A DNA stretch of 64,000 bases, taken from assembly GCF_003732665.1 (NCBI RefSeq), contig NZ_MOBP01000004.1:247991-311990 (forward strand). Direction: 5' to 3'. Positions 26,873-36,070 of this stretch are shown here, piece after piece. How positions within the stretch are numbered: position 1 is the first letter of the stretch; the number at the start of each line of letters is the position of its first letter. The DNA comes from Pseudomonas frederiksbergensis. Lineage in GTDB: Bacteria; Pseudomonadota; Gammaproteobacteria; Pseudomonadales; Pseudomonadaceae. The position numbers were made by a program, and so were the translations under genes. Under the pieces are notes generated by a model. The model was not told the DNA's origin. It saw nothing but the letters and a program-made list of their open reading frames with translations, and searched no databases.

Positions 26873-28543
26873 ATGACTACAACAATATCCCCCGACGCGC
26901 GATGGACGCGGCGGCGCAGCGAGAAGCAGCGACGTCTTGAGTTGGTCAAAGGCTTTGCCGACGGCGTGGTGTTGCCTACCGACAAGATCGTCGCGGCGCT
27001 GGAGGCGTTGATTCTGCCCGGCGACCGTGTGGTGCTGGAGGGCAATAACCAGAAGCAAGCGGATTTCCTCTCGCGCTCCCTGGCCAAGGCTGACCCCGCG
27101 AAGTTGCATGACCTGCACATGATCATGCCCAGCGTCGGCCGTTCCGAGCATCTGGACCTGTTCGAACGGGGCATCGCCCGCAAGCTCGATTTCTCCTTCG
27201 CCGGCACCCAGAGCCTGCGCATCAGCCAGTTGCTGGAAGATGGCCTTCTGGAAATCGGCGCGATTCACACCTACATCGAACTCTACGCACGACTGGTGGT
27301 GGACCTGATCCCCAACGTCGTGCTCTCCGCCGGTTTCATGGCTGACCGCGCTGGCAACATCTACACCGGCCCCAGCACCGAAGACACCCCGGCACTGATT
27401 GAACCGGCGGCGTTCAGCGATGGCATTGTCATCGTCCAGGTCAACCAATTGGTCGATGACGTGACAGACCTGCCCCGCGTCGATATCCCCGCATCCTGGG
27501 TCGATTTCGTCGTGGTGGCGGACAAGCCGTTCTACATCGAACCGCTGTTCACCCGCGACCCACGCCACATCAAGCCTGTGCATGTGTTGATGGCGATGAT
27601 GGCGATCCGTGGGATCTACGAAAAACACAACGTCCAATCCCTGAACCACGGCATCGGTTTCAACACCGCCGCCATCGAATTGATCCTGCCGACCTACGGC
27701 GAATCCCTCGGCCTCAAAGGCAAGATCTGCCGCAACTGGACCCTCAACCCGCACCCGACCCTGATCCCGGCGATTGAAAGCGGCTGGGTCGAAAGCGTGC
27801 ATTGCTTCGGCACCGAACTGGGGATGGAAAACTACATCGCCGCCCGGCCTGACGTGTTCTTCACTGGGCGCGACGGCTCGCTGCGCTCCAACCGCATGTT
27901 CTGCCAATTGGCCGGGCAGTACGCGGTGGACCTGTTTATCGGTGCGACCCTGCAAGTCGATGGCGACGGCCATTCCTCCACCGTAACCCGTGGCCGTTTG
28001 GCCGGTTTCGGCGGCGCGCCGAACATGGGCCACGACCCGCGCGGTCGCCGTCACGGCACCCCGGCGTGGCTCGATATGCGCCACGACGATGCGCCGGAAG
28101 CCTTGCTCGAACGCGGCAAAAAACTCGTGGTGCAGATGGTCGAGACGTTCCAGGAGGGCGGCAAACCGACCTTCGTCGAAACCCTCGACGCGGTGGAAGT
28201 GGCGCGCAAAAGCGGCATGCCGCTGGCGCCGATCATGATCTACGGCGACGACGTCACCCACCTGCTGACCGAAGAAGGCATCGCCTATCTGTACAAGGCG
28301 CGCTCGCTGGAAGAACGCCAGGCGATGATCGCGGCGGTCGCGGGCGTCACGGTGATCGGAATGCGTCACAACCCGAAAGACACCGCACGCATGCGCCGCG
28401 AAGGCCTGATCGCCTTGCCCGAAGACCTCGGCATCCGCCGCACCGACGCCACCCGCGAATTACTCGCGGCGAAAAGCGTGGCCGATCTGGTGGAGTGGTC
28501 CGGTGGCCTCTACAACCCGCCCGCCAAGTTCAGGAGCTGGTAA
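26873..28543 (+). CDS. mdcA: Malonate decarboxylase subunit alpha (acetyl-S-ACP:malonate ACP transferase)
   Basis: 556 residues. The N-terminal MTTTISPDARWTRRRSEKQ block and the rest match the MdcA family, a CoA-transferase-like enzyme that moves the acyl-carrier protein from acetate to malonate. ATG 26873 follows ggagtgg; an in-frame GTG-type extension to 26840 is not supported. It heads mdcABCDEGH, with mdcB starting at the base after its stop. Cytoplasmic; it acts with MdcC and MdcDE. Confidence 0.96.
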   Translation: MTTTISPDARWTRRRSEKQRRLELVKGFADGVVLPTDKIVAALEALILPGDRVVLEGNNQKQADFLSRSLAKADPAKLHDLHMIMPSVGRSEHLDLFERGIARKLDFSFAGTQSLRISQLLEDGLLEIGAIHTYIELYARLVVDLIPNVVLSAGFMADRAGNIYTGPSTEDTPALIEPAAFSDGIVIVQVNQLVDDVTDLPRVDIPASWVDFVVVADKPFYIEPLFTRDPRHIKPVHVLMAMMAIRGIYEKHNVQSLNHGIGFNTAAIELILPTYGESLGLKGKICRNWTLNPHPTLIPAIESGWVESVHCFGTELGMENYIAARPDVFFTGRDGSLRSNRMFCQLAGQYAVDLFIGATLQVDGDGHSSTVTRGRLAGFGGAPNMGHDPRGRRHGTPAWLDMRHDDAPEALLERGKKLVVQMVETFQEGGKPTFVETLDAVEVARKSGMPLAPIMIYGDDVTHLLTEEGIAYLYKARSLEERQAMIAAVAGVTVIGMRHNPKDTARMRREGLIALPEDLGIRRTDATRELLAAKSVADLVEWSGGLYNPPAKFRSW

Positions 28544-29395
28544 ATGCACGCACTTAACCTGCAACCCAAAACACTGACCCTGGCCGAGCGGCTGGCGGAT
28601 TTGGCGGTGGACGCGCTGATCGACGAAGCGGACCTTTCGCCGAAACCGGCATTGGTGGATCGTCGCGGCAATGGTGCGCACACCGATTTGCACCTGGGCT
28701 TGATGCACGCTTCGGCGTTGTCGTTGTGGCCGGCGTTCAAGGAAATGGCGGACGCGGCCATCGAGTTCGGCGACGTCGGTTTGCCGCTGCGCGAAGCCCT
28801 CGGGCGCATTGGTCGGGAAGGGGAGCGAGCGATGCTCGCCACCACCAATGGCGTGAATACCCATCGTGGGGCGATTTGGGCCTTGGGCCTGTTGGTCGCT
28901 GCCGCCGCCCTTGAAAACACCAACGCCAGCGCCGTCACGCTGTGCGCCGCACGTTTGGCCTTGCTCGACGACCGTTACGCACCTCGCCCGCTCAGCCACG
29001 GCGCCCAAGTCGCGCAACGCTACGGCGCACGCGGTGCTCGCGAAGAAGCGCAACTCGGCTTCCCTTCCGTCCTGCAACGCGCACTGCCACAACTCAAACA
29101 CAGCCGCGCTCTGGGCCACGGCGAACAAAACGCACGCCTCGACGCCTTGCTCGCGATCATGACCCGACTGGCCGACACCTGCGTGCTCTACCGCGCTGGC
29201 GAAACCGGCCTGCAAACCATGCAACTCGGTGCCCAAGCGGTGCTCGACGCGGGCGGCAGTGCCAGCCTCGGCGGTCGCCGTCGATTGCATGAATTGGATG
29301 AACAATTAATCGCGTTGAACGCTTCGCCGGGCGGCGCTGCTGATTTGCTCGCCGCGTGCCTGTTCATCGACCGCCTCGAATCCGGAGCTTTCTGA
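28544..29395 (+). CDS. mdcB: Triphosphoribosyl-dephospho-CoA synthase MdcB
   Basis: 283 residues, of the CitG/MdcB family: [18 protein letters not shown] near residue 40, followed by conserved [11 protein letters not shown] near residue 105. It makes 2'-(5''-triphosphoribosyl)-3'-dephospho-CoA, the prosthetic-group precursor later attached to MdcC by MdcG. It begins immediately after the mdcA stop, and its TGA overlaps the mdcC ATG by one base. Confidence 0.95.
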   Translation: MHALNLQPKTLTLAERLADLAVDALIDEADLSPKPALVDRRGNGAHTDLHLGLMHASALSLWPAFKEMADAAIEFGDVGLPLREALGRIGREGERAMLATTNGVNTHRGAIWALGLLVAAAALENTNASAVTLCAARLALLDDRYAPRPLSHGAQVAQRYGARGAREEAQLGFPSVLQRALPQLKHSRALGHGEQNARLDALLAIMTRLADTCVLYRAGETGLQTMQLGAQAVLDAGGSASLGGRRRLHELDEQLIALNASPGGAADLLAACLFIDRLESGAF

Positions 29396-29694
29396 TGGAA
29401 ACCTTATCCTTTGAATTCCCCGCCGGGCAGCCGCCCCGGGGCCGGACGCTGGTGGGCTGCGTTGGCTCGGGCGATCTGGAAGTGCTGATCGAACCGGGTG
29501 TGGCCGGCAAGTTGACGATTCAGGTGCAGACCTCGGTGAATGGCGCTGAACAGCGCTGGCAGCATCTGTTTGCGCGGATGTTCGACGGCCAGACACCGCC
29601 CGCCATGGCCATCGATATCCACGACTTCGGCGCGACGCCGGGCGTGGTGCGCTTGCGTCTGGAACAAGGCTTTGAGGAGATCGGCCATGACTGA
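29395..29694 (+). CDS. mdcC: Malonate decarboxylase acyl carrier protein (delta subunit)
   Basis: 99 residues. The attachment serine S25 sits in GCVGSGDLEV, the same position as Ser25 of the Klebsiella MdcC, which carries the phosphoribosyl-dephospho-CoA arm. It is coupled to mdcB by TGATG and to mdcD by an 8-nt overlap. The small size and internal Ser identify it despite low overall complexity. Confidence 0.95.
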   Translation: METLSFEFPAGQPPRGRTLVGCVGSGDLEVLIEPGVAGKLTIQVQTSVNGAEQRWQHLFARMFDGQTPPAMAIDIHDFGATPGVVRLRLEQGFEEIGHD

Positions 29695-30529
29695 TCTCCT
29701 TAACAAACACAGCTTCGTCGAACTCGGCGCGCGGCAGCGGGCGAAAGCCTTGCTCGACGCCGGCACCTTCCGCGAATTGCTCGACCCGTTTCAACGAATC
29801 ATGTCGCCGTGGCTGTCGCGCCAGGGCGTGGTGCCGCAAGCCGATGACGGCGTGGTGATCGCCAAGGGCAGCATCGGTGGTTTGCCGGTGGTGATTGCGG
29901 CGATTGAAGGTTCGTTTCAGGGCGGCAGCCTCGGCGAAGTCGGCGGCGCGAAGATGGCCGGTGCGCTGGAATTGGCGGCGGAAGACAACCGCAAAGGCAT
30001 TCCGACCCGCGCCGTGCTGCTGCTGGAAACCGGTGGCGTGCGCTTGCAGGAAGCCAACCTCGGGCTGGCGGCGATTGCGGATATTCACGCGGCGATTGTC
30101 GATTTGCGTCAGTACCAGCCAGTGGTTGGCGTTGTGGCCGGCAGTGTCGGTTGCTTTGGCGGGATGTCGATTGCCGCCGGGTTGTGCAGTTATTTGCTGG
30201 TGACCCAGGAAGCACGGCTTGGCCTCAACGGTCCGCAGGTGATTGAGCAGGAAGCGGGGCTTGAGGAATACGACTCGCGGGATCGTCCTTTCATCTGGAG
30301 CCTGACCGGCGGCGAGCAGCGGTTTGCCAGTGGTTTGGTGGACCGTTATGCCGCCGATGACGTGGCGCAGATTCAGCAGCAGGTCAGTGAATTGCTGAAG
30401 CAAGGTTTGCCGGAGCAGCAACGCAGCCAGCAGGCCGGGTTGTATCTGGAGCGCTTGGCGCGATTGGACGCTGAACCGCAAATCGAACCGTCAGTGGTTC
30501 GCGATCTGTATCAAGGAGAGCGCTCATGA
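29687..30529 (+). CDS. mdcD: Malonate decarboxylase beta subunit
   Basis: 280 residues, carboxyltransferase (crotonase-like) fold. Blocks include GSIGGLPVVIAAIEGSFQGG near residue 65 and VGVVAGSVGCFGGMSIAAG near residue 150, the latter resembling an oxyanion-hole region. With MdcE it decarboxylates malonyl-S-ACP to acetyl-S-ACP. ATG 29687 lies inside the mdcC end. Its stop overlaps the mdcE start (ATGA). Confidence 0.95.
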   Translation: MTDLLNKHSFVELGARQRAKALLDAGTFRELLDPFQRIMSPWLSRQGVVPQADDGVVIAKGSIGGLPVVIAAIEGSFQGGSLGEVGGAKMAGALELAAEDNRKGIPTRAVLLLETGGVRLQEANLGLAAIADIHAAIVDLRQYQPVVGVVAGSVGCFGGMSIAAGLCSYLLVTQEARLGLNGPQVIEQEAGLEEYDSRDRPFIWSLTGGEQRFASGLVDRYAADDVAQIQQQVSELLKQGLPEQQRSQQAGLYLERLARLDAEPQIEPSVVRDLYQGERS

Positions 30530-31314
30530 GAGGTTTGAACTGGTTCAACGCCTTGAGTACCGGTGCGAAACCGGTCGAAGGTTTGCCTGCTTCGCTGAAG
30601 GTTGCTGATGGTGTGTTGGGCGATCAACCGGTGCGGTTTATCGCGGTGGTCACCGATCCCGAAAACCGCTTCGCCCGTGCCCGCAATGGCGAAGTCGGTT
30701 TGCTGGAAGGCTGGGGGCTGGCCAAGGCTGTGGATGAAGTCATTGTTGCGGATAAAGACAAACCGCAAAAACGCGCCTTGATCGCCATCGTCGATGTGCC
30801 GAGCCAAGCCTACGGCCGCCGCGAAGAAGCCCTCGGTATTCACCAGGCGTTGGCGGGGGCGGCGGACAGTTATGCTCGCGCTCGACTGGCCGGACACGCG
30901 GTGATCGGTCTGTTGGTGGGCAAGGCCATGTCCGGGGCATTTCTCGCTCACGGCTATCAAGCCAATCGCCTGATTGCCCTGCGTGATCCGGGCGTGATGG
31001 TGCATGCCATGGGCAAGGCTTCAGCCGCGCGAGTGACCTTGCGCAGCGTCGAAGAGTTGGAAGCCTTGGCCGCCAGCGTGCCGCCGATGGCATATGACAT
31101 TGAAAGCTACGCCAGCCTCGGTTTGCTCTGGGAAACCTTGTCGGTGGATCAGATTGAGCAACCGACGGCGCAGGACCTGACTCGCGTGACGGAATGCCTG
31201 AACCTCGCAATCAGCGATGTCGCCGCGACGGGCCGCGACCTGAGCAGCCGCTTGGGCGCCAGCAACCGCGCCGCGTCGAGCAAGGTTCGCGAACTGTTGA
31301 GAGCGCAGTGGTGA
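30526..31314 (+). CDS. mdcE: Malonate decarboxylase gamma subunit
   Basis: 262 residues, the second carboxyltransferase-like half: DVPSQAYGRREEALGIHQAL near residue 90 and LVGKAMSGAFLAHGYQANR near residue 130. It forms the decarboxylase core with MdcD. It overlaps mdcD by 4 nt, and the downstream mdcG start also overlaps by 4 nt, so translation is tightly coupled. Confidence 0.95.
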   Translation: MRGLNWFNALSTGAKPVEGLPASLKVADGVLGDQPVRFIAVVTDPENRFARARNGEVGLLEGWGLAKAVDEVIVADKDKPQKRALIAIVDVPSQAYGRREEALGIHQALAGAADSYARARLAGHAVIGLLVGKAMSGAFLAHGYQANRLIALRDPGVMVHAMGKASAARVTLRSVEELEALAASVPPMAYDIESYASLGLLWETLSVDQIEQPTAQDLTRVTECLNLAISDVAATGRDLSSRLGASNRAASSKVRELLRAQW

Positions 31315-31928
31315 ACACGTTTCTGGCCCACGACTTGCTCTGGGGCATGACCCCGGAGCAGTTGCCTGCCGACGCGCCGTTGTGGGCGATTGAGTCCATT
31401 GGCGCTGGCCAACCGGTGGTGGTTCGGCGTGCGTTGAGCGCGGCGGGTCAGATTGCCGTGGGCGTGCGCGGGCCGTTGCGTGAGCAGCGGTTTGCGACGG
31501 TGATGGCCGTCGAGGCGATTGAGCGTCGGGTCAAACCGGAAGATCTTTGTCATGTTTCGATTGATCGGGATCTACCCGCATTGCGCGCGCTGACTCAGCT
31601 CAGGGCGATGCTCGATGCCTGCGGTTTCGTCTGGGGCATCAGTGGCAGCGCCGGGTTTGAATTGGCCAGCGGAATCGAGGCCTTGCATGAACGCAGCGAC
31701 CTCGACCTGATCCTGCGCACACCGCAACCCTTGAGCCGTGCCCAGGCCCAAGAGTTGGTGAAGATTTTCGACACCGCCGCCTGCCAGGTGGACATGCAAT
31801 TGCAGACGCCTTCCGGTGCCGTGGCCCTGCGCGAATGGGCCGGGCCTGCGCGGCGAGTCCTGCTGAAAAACGCCACCCAGGCTTGTCTGGTCATTGATCC
31901 ATGGAACCCACAGGAGCAAGCGGCGTGA
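31311..31928 (+). CDS. mdcG: Malonate decarboxylase holo-ACP synthase (phosphoribosyl-dephospho-CoA transferase)
   Basis: 205 residues from a GTG at 31311 (GTGA overlap with the mdcE stop). The nucleotidyltransferase signature is GSAGFEL then D130/D132 in SDLDLIL, the metal-binding DxD. It transfers the prosthetic group made by MdcB to Ser25 of MdcC. The open frame extends 39 codons upstream inside mdcE, but family similarity begins at NTFLAHDLLW. The next gene, mdcH, starts with GTG overlapping its stop. Confidence 0.94.
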   Translation: MNTFLAHDLLWGMTPEQLPADAPLWAIESIGAGQPVVVRRALSAAGQIAVGVRGPLREQRFATVMAVEAIERRVKPEDLCHVSIDRDLPALRALTQLRAMLDACGFVWGISGSAGFELASGIEALHERSDLDLILRTPQPLSRAQAQELVKIFDTAACQVDMQLQTPSGAVALREWAGPARRVLLKNATQACLVIDPWNPQEQAA

Positions 31929-32836
31929 GCAGTTTGCTGGTGTTCCCCGGTCAAGGCGCGCAGCAGCCGGGCATGCTCCATCGTTTGCCTCGGGAAACGG
32001 TTGATGAGGCGAGTGACGTCCTGGGTGAAGACGCGTTGCTGCTGGATTCTGCCGAAGCCTTGAAGTCGACGAGGGCGGTGCAGCTTTGCCTGCTGATCGC
32101 TGGCGTCGCGGCTTCACGGCAATTGCAGGAGCCGGCGAATTACGTGGCGGGATTGTCCATCGGTGCTTATCCGGCTGCGGTGGTCGCCGGCGCCCTGAGC
32201 TTCAGCGATGCCCTGCATCTGGTCAGCCTGCGCGGTGAGTTGATGCAACAGGCTTATCCACAGGGCTATGGCATGACCGCGATCATCGGTCTGGATTTAT
32301 CCACCGTCGAACAGTTGCTCGCGCAGGTTCACAGCAACGAAACACCGGTGTACCTGGCCAATATCAACGCCGGTAACCAGGTGGTGATTGCCGGCAGCGA
32401 CGAAGCGATGAAAGCCGTGGCGCAGTTGGCGAAAGGTCACGGCGCAGGTTTGGCTAAACGCTTGGCAGTCAGTGTTCCGTCGCACTGTCCTTTGCTGGAA
32501 GCACCTGCAAAAACCCTGGCAGAAGCCTTCGCCAAAGTGACCCTGAAAACCCCAACGATGGGCTACCTGAGCGGCAGTCGCGCCCGGCCCATCGTCAACA
32601 TCGAAGCCCTGCGCGACGACCTCGCTTTCAATATGTGCCGCGTCGTCGATTGGCGCGGCACGGTGCAAAGCGCCTACGAGCGTGGCGTGCGTCTACACAT
32701 CGAACTACCGCCCGGTGCGGTGTTAACCGGGCTGGCGCGCCGGGTGTTCGAGCAAGGCACCGTGATTGCCTTCGACGGTGCTCGCCTGGACACCTTGCAA
32801 GCGCTGTTGCGTGAGGAGGGAAGCCGCCAACCCTAG
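31925..32836 (+). CDS. mdcH: Malonate decarboxylase epsilon subunit (malonyl-CoA:ACP transacylase)
   Basis: 303 residues from a GTG at 31925 (GTGA with the mdcG stop). It is a FabD-like acyltransferase with FPGQGAQQPG at the N-terminus and the nucleophile motif GLSIG (S78). It charges the carrier protein with malonyl from malonyl-CoA to start the cycle. A 67-bp gap follows before madL. Confidence 0.95.
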   Translation: MSSLLVFPGQGAQQPGMLHRLPRETVDEASDVLGEDALLLDSAEALKSTRAVQLCLLIAGVAASRQLQEPANYVAGLSIGAYPAAVVAGALSFSDALHLVSLRGELMQQAYPQGYGMTAIIGLDLSTVEQLLAQVHSNETPVYLANINAGNQVVIAGSDEAMKAVAQLAKGHGAGLAKRLAVSVPSHCPLLEAPAKTLAEAFAKVTLKTPTMGYLSGSRARPIVNIEALRDDLAFNMCRVVDWRGTVQSAYERGVRLHIELPPGAVLTGLARRVFEQGTVIAFDGARLDTLQALLREEGSRQP

Positions 32837-32903
32837 AACACCGACTCAGGCTTGCGAAGCACAAAAACAACAACTTCGACGATGCACTTTGAGGACTACA
32901 ACA

Positions 32904-33320
32904 ATGATTATTTACGGTGTGGCGCTGCTGGCGATCTGTACGCTGGCAGGGGTGATTCTGGGGGATGCCCTGGGCGTGTTGCTGGGCGTGAAGTCCAACG
33001 TCGGCGGGGTCGGGATCGCGATGATTCTGTTGATCTGCGCACGGCTGTACATGCAAAAGCGCGGCGGCATGACCAAGGATTGCGAGATGGGCGTCGGCTT
33101 CTGGGGCGCGATGTACATTCCAGTCGTCGTGGCGATGGCCGCGCAACAGAACGTCGTGACTGCCTTGCACGGCGGCCCGGTGGCGGTATTGGCGGCCATC
33201 GGTTCGGTGGTGATTTGCGGCTGCACCATTGCCCTGATCAGCCGGACCCACAAAGGCGAGCCCCTGCCCGATGAACCGGCGGAAGTCACGCCGGTCGGCA
33301 CCCCAGTAGGAGGTCGCTGA
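32904..33320 (+). CDS. madL: Malonate transporter subunit MadL
   Basis: 138 residues with four hydrophobic helices and a short polar C-terminus. The start IIYGVALLAICTLAGVILGD matches the MadL family. With MadM it forms a malonate:Na+ symporter in the inner membrane (known from Malonomonas rubra). It has a gagg ribosome site. A single base separates its stop from madM, so the two are coupled. The order mdcH-madL-madM is standard in Pseudomonas. Confidence 0.93.
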   Translation: MIIYGVALLAICTLAGVILGDALGVLLGVKSNVGGVGIAMILLICARLYMQKRGGMTKDCEMGVGFWGAMYIPVVVAMAAQQNVVTALHGGPVAVLAAIGSVVICGCTIALISRTHKGEPLPDEPAEVTPVGTPVGGR

Positions 33321-33321
33321 G

Positions 33322-34086
33322 ATGTGGGAACTCATTGATAAAGGCTTGACCAATAACGGCCTCGTTACCGCGTTCGCCTTCGTCGGCGTGATCATGTGGG
33401 TGTCGGTGGTGTTGTCCAAACGCCTGACCTACGGGCGCATTCACGGCTCGGCGATTGCCATCGTCATCGGCCTGGTACTGGCCTGGGTCGGCGGCACCAT
33501 GACCGGCGGGCAAAAAGGCCTGGCGGATCTGTCGCTGTTTTCGGGTATCGGTTTGATGGGCGGCGCCATGCTGCGGGACTTTGCCATCGTCGCCACGGCG
33601 TTCGAAGTGCAAGCCACCGAAGCGAAGAAGGCCGGGTTGATCGGCGCCATTGCGTTGCTGCTGGGCACGATCCTGCCGTTCATTGTCGGCGCGAGCATTG
33701 CCTGGGCGTTCGGCTATCGGGATGCAATCAGCATGACCACCATCGGCGCGGGCGCGGTGACGTACATCGTCGGGCCGGTGACCGGGGCGGCGATTGGTGC
33801 CAGTTCGGATGTGGTGGCGTTGTCGATTGCCACCGGGTTGATCAAGGCGATCCTGGTGATGGTCGGCACGCCAATGGCGGCGAAATGGATGGGCCTGGAC
33901 AACCCGCGTTCGGCGATGGTGTTTGGTGGGTTGGCCGGTACGGTCAGCGGCGTGACGGCGGGGTTGGCGGCGACGGATCGGCGGTTGGTGCCTTATGGCG
34001 CGTTGACCGCGACGTTCCATACCGGGCTTGGGTGCTTGCTTGGGCCTTCGTTGTTGTACTTCATTGTTCGCGGGATTGTGGGTTAA
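33322..34086 (+). CDS. madM: Malonate transporter subunit MadM
   Basis: 254 residues, about eight hydrophobic helices with conserved Gly-rich turns (GIGLMGGAMLRDFAIVATAF near residue 75 and IVGPVTGAAIGASSD near residue 150). It is the larger subunit of the malonate symporter and the last gene of the mdc/mad operon, followed by a REP pair and the convergent mdcR. Confidence 0.94.
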   Translation: MWELIDKGLTNNGLVTAFAFVGVIMWVSVVLSKRLTYGRIHGSAIAIVIGLVLAWVGGTMTGGQKGLADLSLFSGIGLMGGAMLRDFAIVATAFEVQATEAKKAGLIGAIALLLGTILPFIVGASIAWAFGYRDAISMTTIGAGAVTYIVGPVTGAAIGASSDVVALSIATGLIKAILVMVGTPMAAKWMGLDNPRSAMVFGGLAGTVSGVTAGLAATDRRLVPYGALTATFHTGLGCLLGPSLLYFIVRGIVG

Positions 34087-34114
34087 GTCGGGATTTGTAT
34101 CGCTTTTTCTGACG

Positions 34115-34206
34115 CCTTCGCGGGCAAGCCTCGCTCCTACAGGTTTTGTGTTGTGGCCCAATCCATGGCACACCCCAATCCTGTAGGAGCGAGGCTTGCC
34201 CGCGAA
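34115..34206. repeat. REP inverted pair, family A
   Basis: Inverted family-A REPs with a gap of about 40 bp between convergent madM and mdcR. It is the likely 3' hairpin for both transcripts. Confidence 0.9.
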
Positions 34207-34221
34207 TGGGGCGACACGGTC

Positions 34222-35136
34222 TCAGGCCTGGCGATTGGCATACATCCGACACTCCGCCAGTAACGCCAACAAATTCGGATCGCGCTCCTTGGCTTTCAAA
34301 AACACCACGCCAATGTGCTGCTGCAACCGGTACTTTTCCTGCAACGGGATCAGTTTCACCCGGTTCTCATACACCGCCGCAATCCTGCCCGGCAGCAACG
34401 CATAACCCACCCCCGAGCTGACCATGCTCAACAGGGTGAAGATGTCGTTGACCTGCATCGCCACTTTCGGCTCGAACCCCGCCTGCTTGAACACCCGGAT
34501 CCCGTCCTGGTGCGTGGCGAAGCCCTGGGTCAGGGTGATGAAGGTTTCGTCGCGCACTTCCGCCAGGTCGACTTCCGCCCGTTGGGCAAACTTCGAATCC
34601 GCCGGGGTGGCGAGGAAGATGTCGTCGGAGAACAACTGGATGTGCTCGCAATCCGGGTCGTTGACGCTGTCGTCCAGGGACACCAGGATCGCGTCGACTT
34701 CCATGTTCTTGAGCTTGTAGAGCAGGTCGATGTTGGAGCCGAGGATCAGGTCGATGTTGAGTTCGCTGCGGCGGATTTTCAGGCCCATGATCAGTTGCGG
34801 CACGGTCTTCACCGTCAGCGAATACAGCGAGCCGAGTTTGAAGCGTTCCGCCGAGAACCCGGCAGCTTCCCGGGTCAGGCGCACGCTTTCGACCACGTCC
34901 TGAATCAACTTCTGCGCCCGTTCTTCCAGCACATACGCACTTTCCAGTGGGGTCAGGTTGCGCCCTTCGTGCTTGAACAACGGGCAGCGCAGGGCGCTTT
35001 CCAGGGAATGGATGGCGCGGTGCACGCTGACGTTGCTGGTCTGCAACTCGGCGGCGGCACGGGCCAGGTTGCCAGTGCGCATGAAGGCCAGGAACACCTC
35101 GAGTTTTTTCAGGGTCAACTCTTCGTCGATCAGCAT
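34222..35136 (-). CDS. mdcR: LysR-family regulator MdcR
   Basis: 304 residues. An N-terminal winged HTH (about 8-66: LEVFLAFMRTGNLARAAAEL) precedes a LysR effector domain. The protein start MLIDEELTLKK matches MdcR, so ATG 35136 was chosen over upstream frame extension. Convergent location beside the mdc/mad operon and family identity make it the malonate-responsive activator of that cluster. Confidence 0.92.
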   Translation of the reverse strand: MLIDEELTLKKLEVFLAFMRTGNLARAAAELQTSNVSVHRAIHSLESALRCPLFKHEGRNLTPLESAYVLEERAQKLIQDVVESVRLTREAAGFSAERFKLGSLYSLTVKTVPQLIMGLKIRRSELNIDLILGSNIDLLYKLKNMEVDAILVSLDDSVNDPDCEHIQLFSDDIFLATPADSKFAQRAEVDLAEVRDETFITLTQGFATHQDGIRVFKQAGFEPKVAMQVNDIFTLLSMVSSGVGYALLPGRIAAVYENRVKLIPLQEKYRLQQHIGVVFLKAKERDPNLLALLAECRMYANRQA

Positions 35137-35197
35137 CGTGCGCACTCTTTTTGGAATGACCTGATTGTGCACGTAAGTGGGTTCTTGTAGGAGCTAT

Positions 35198-35308
35198 GTA
35201 GGAGCTGTCGAGTGAAACGAGGCTGCGATCTTTTGATCTTGGCGTCTTCAAAGGCGCCGCAGATCAAGGTCAAAAGATCGCAGCCTCGTTTCACTCGACA
35301 GCTCCTAC
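35198..35308. repeat. Long inverted repeat, gtaggagctgtcgagtgaaa type
   Basis: Arms of about 40 bp (gtaggagctgtcgagtgaaa…ggctgcgatcttttgatctt and its inverse) surround a short spacer with a ggcgcc centre. This third repeat family is related to the copy at 45463-45541. It occupies most of the intergenic region between mdcR and the divergent hemolysin III gene. Confidence 0.85.
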
Positions 35309-35349
35309 GCCTTGCGCCATGTTGTAACGAATATTGAGGAAAGCGATTC

Positions 35350-35967
35350 ATGTATCACGGGGAAAGATTGAACGCCTGGACGCATCTGGTCGGGGCGGTG
35401 GCGGCGTTTGTCGGGGTGGTGTGGATGCTGGTGATCGCCAGCCTGGACGGCAGTCCGTGGAAGATCGTCAGCGTAGCGATTTATGGTTTCACCTTACTGG
35501 TGCTCTACAGCGCCTCGACCGTGTACCACAGCGTGCGCGGGCGCAAGAAAGAGATCATGCAGAAGGTTGATCACTTTTCGATCTATCTGCTGATCGCCGG
35601 CAGCTACACGCCGTTCTGCCTGGTGACCCTGCGCGGGCCGTGGGGCTGGACGTTGTTCGGGATTGTCTGGGGGCTGGCGCTGATCGGCATCCTGCAAGAA
35701 ATCAAACCGCGTTCGGAAGCGCGGATTCTGTCGATCGTGATCTACGCGGTGATGGGCTGGATCGTGCTGGTGGCGGTCAAGCCGCTGCTCGCGGCGCTGG
35801 GCTCTACCGGTTTCGCCTGGTTGGCGTCGGGCGGAGTGTTGTACACCGTGGGGATTATCTTTTTTGCCCTCGACCATCGCCTGCGGCATGCCCATGGGAT
35901 CTGGCATTTGTTCGTGATTGCGGGGAGTTTGCTGCACTTTGTGGCGATTATGTTTTATGTCTTGTAG
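35350..35967 (+). CDS. Hemolysin III / PAQR family membrane protein
   Basis: 205 residues, seven predicted membrane helices. Family-conserved polar residues are present: N-terminal ERLNAWTHLVGA, ASTVYHS near residue 57, DHFSIYLLIAGSYTPF near residue 75, and the C-terminal LDHRLRHAHGIWHLFVIAGS with the metal-site HxxxH. The name is historical; bacterial members (YqfA/TrhA) are linked to membrane lipid homeostasis. It is probably monocistronic, with a REP pair at the 3' end. Confidence 0.9.
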   Translation: MYHGERLNAWTHLVGAVAAFVGVVWMLVIASLDGSPWKIVSVAIYGFTLLVLYSASTVYHSVRGRKKEIMQKVDHFSIYLLIAGSYTPFCLVTLRGPWGWTLFGIVWGLALIGILQEIKPRSEARILSIVIYAVMGWIVLVAVKPLLAALGSTGFAWLASGGVLYTVGIIFFALDHRLRHAHGIWHLFVIAGSLLHFVAIMFYVL

Positions 35968-35982
35968 ACCGAGTCGTGGCCA

Positions 35983-36066
35983 TTCGCGAGCAAGCCCGCT
36001 CCCACATTCGACCGCATTCTTCTGATAGGACTCGGTCAACTGTGGGAGCGGGCTTGCTCGCGAAGA
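35983..36066. repeat. REP inverted pair, family B
   Basis: Inverted family-B REPs with a gap of about 34 bp between the convergent hemolysin III and rsmE genes. Confidence 0.9.
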
Positions 36067-36070
36067 GGCC

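Noticed and set aside
33396..34112. Second plus-strand frame of 238 codons over madM
   Set aside because: It is a frame-shifted shadow rich in Arg/His/Gly. The madM frame has the membrane helices and family motifs.
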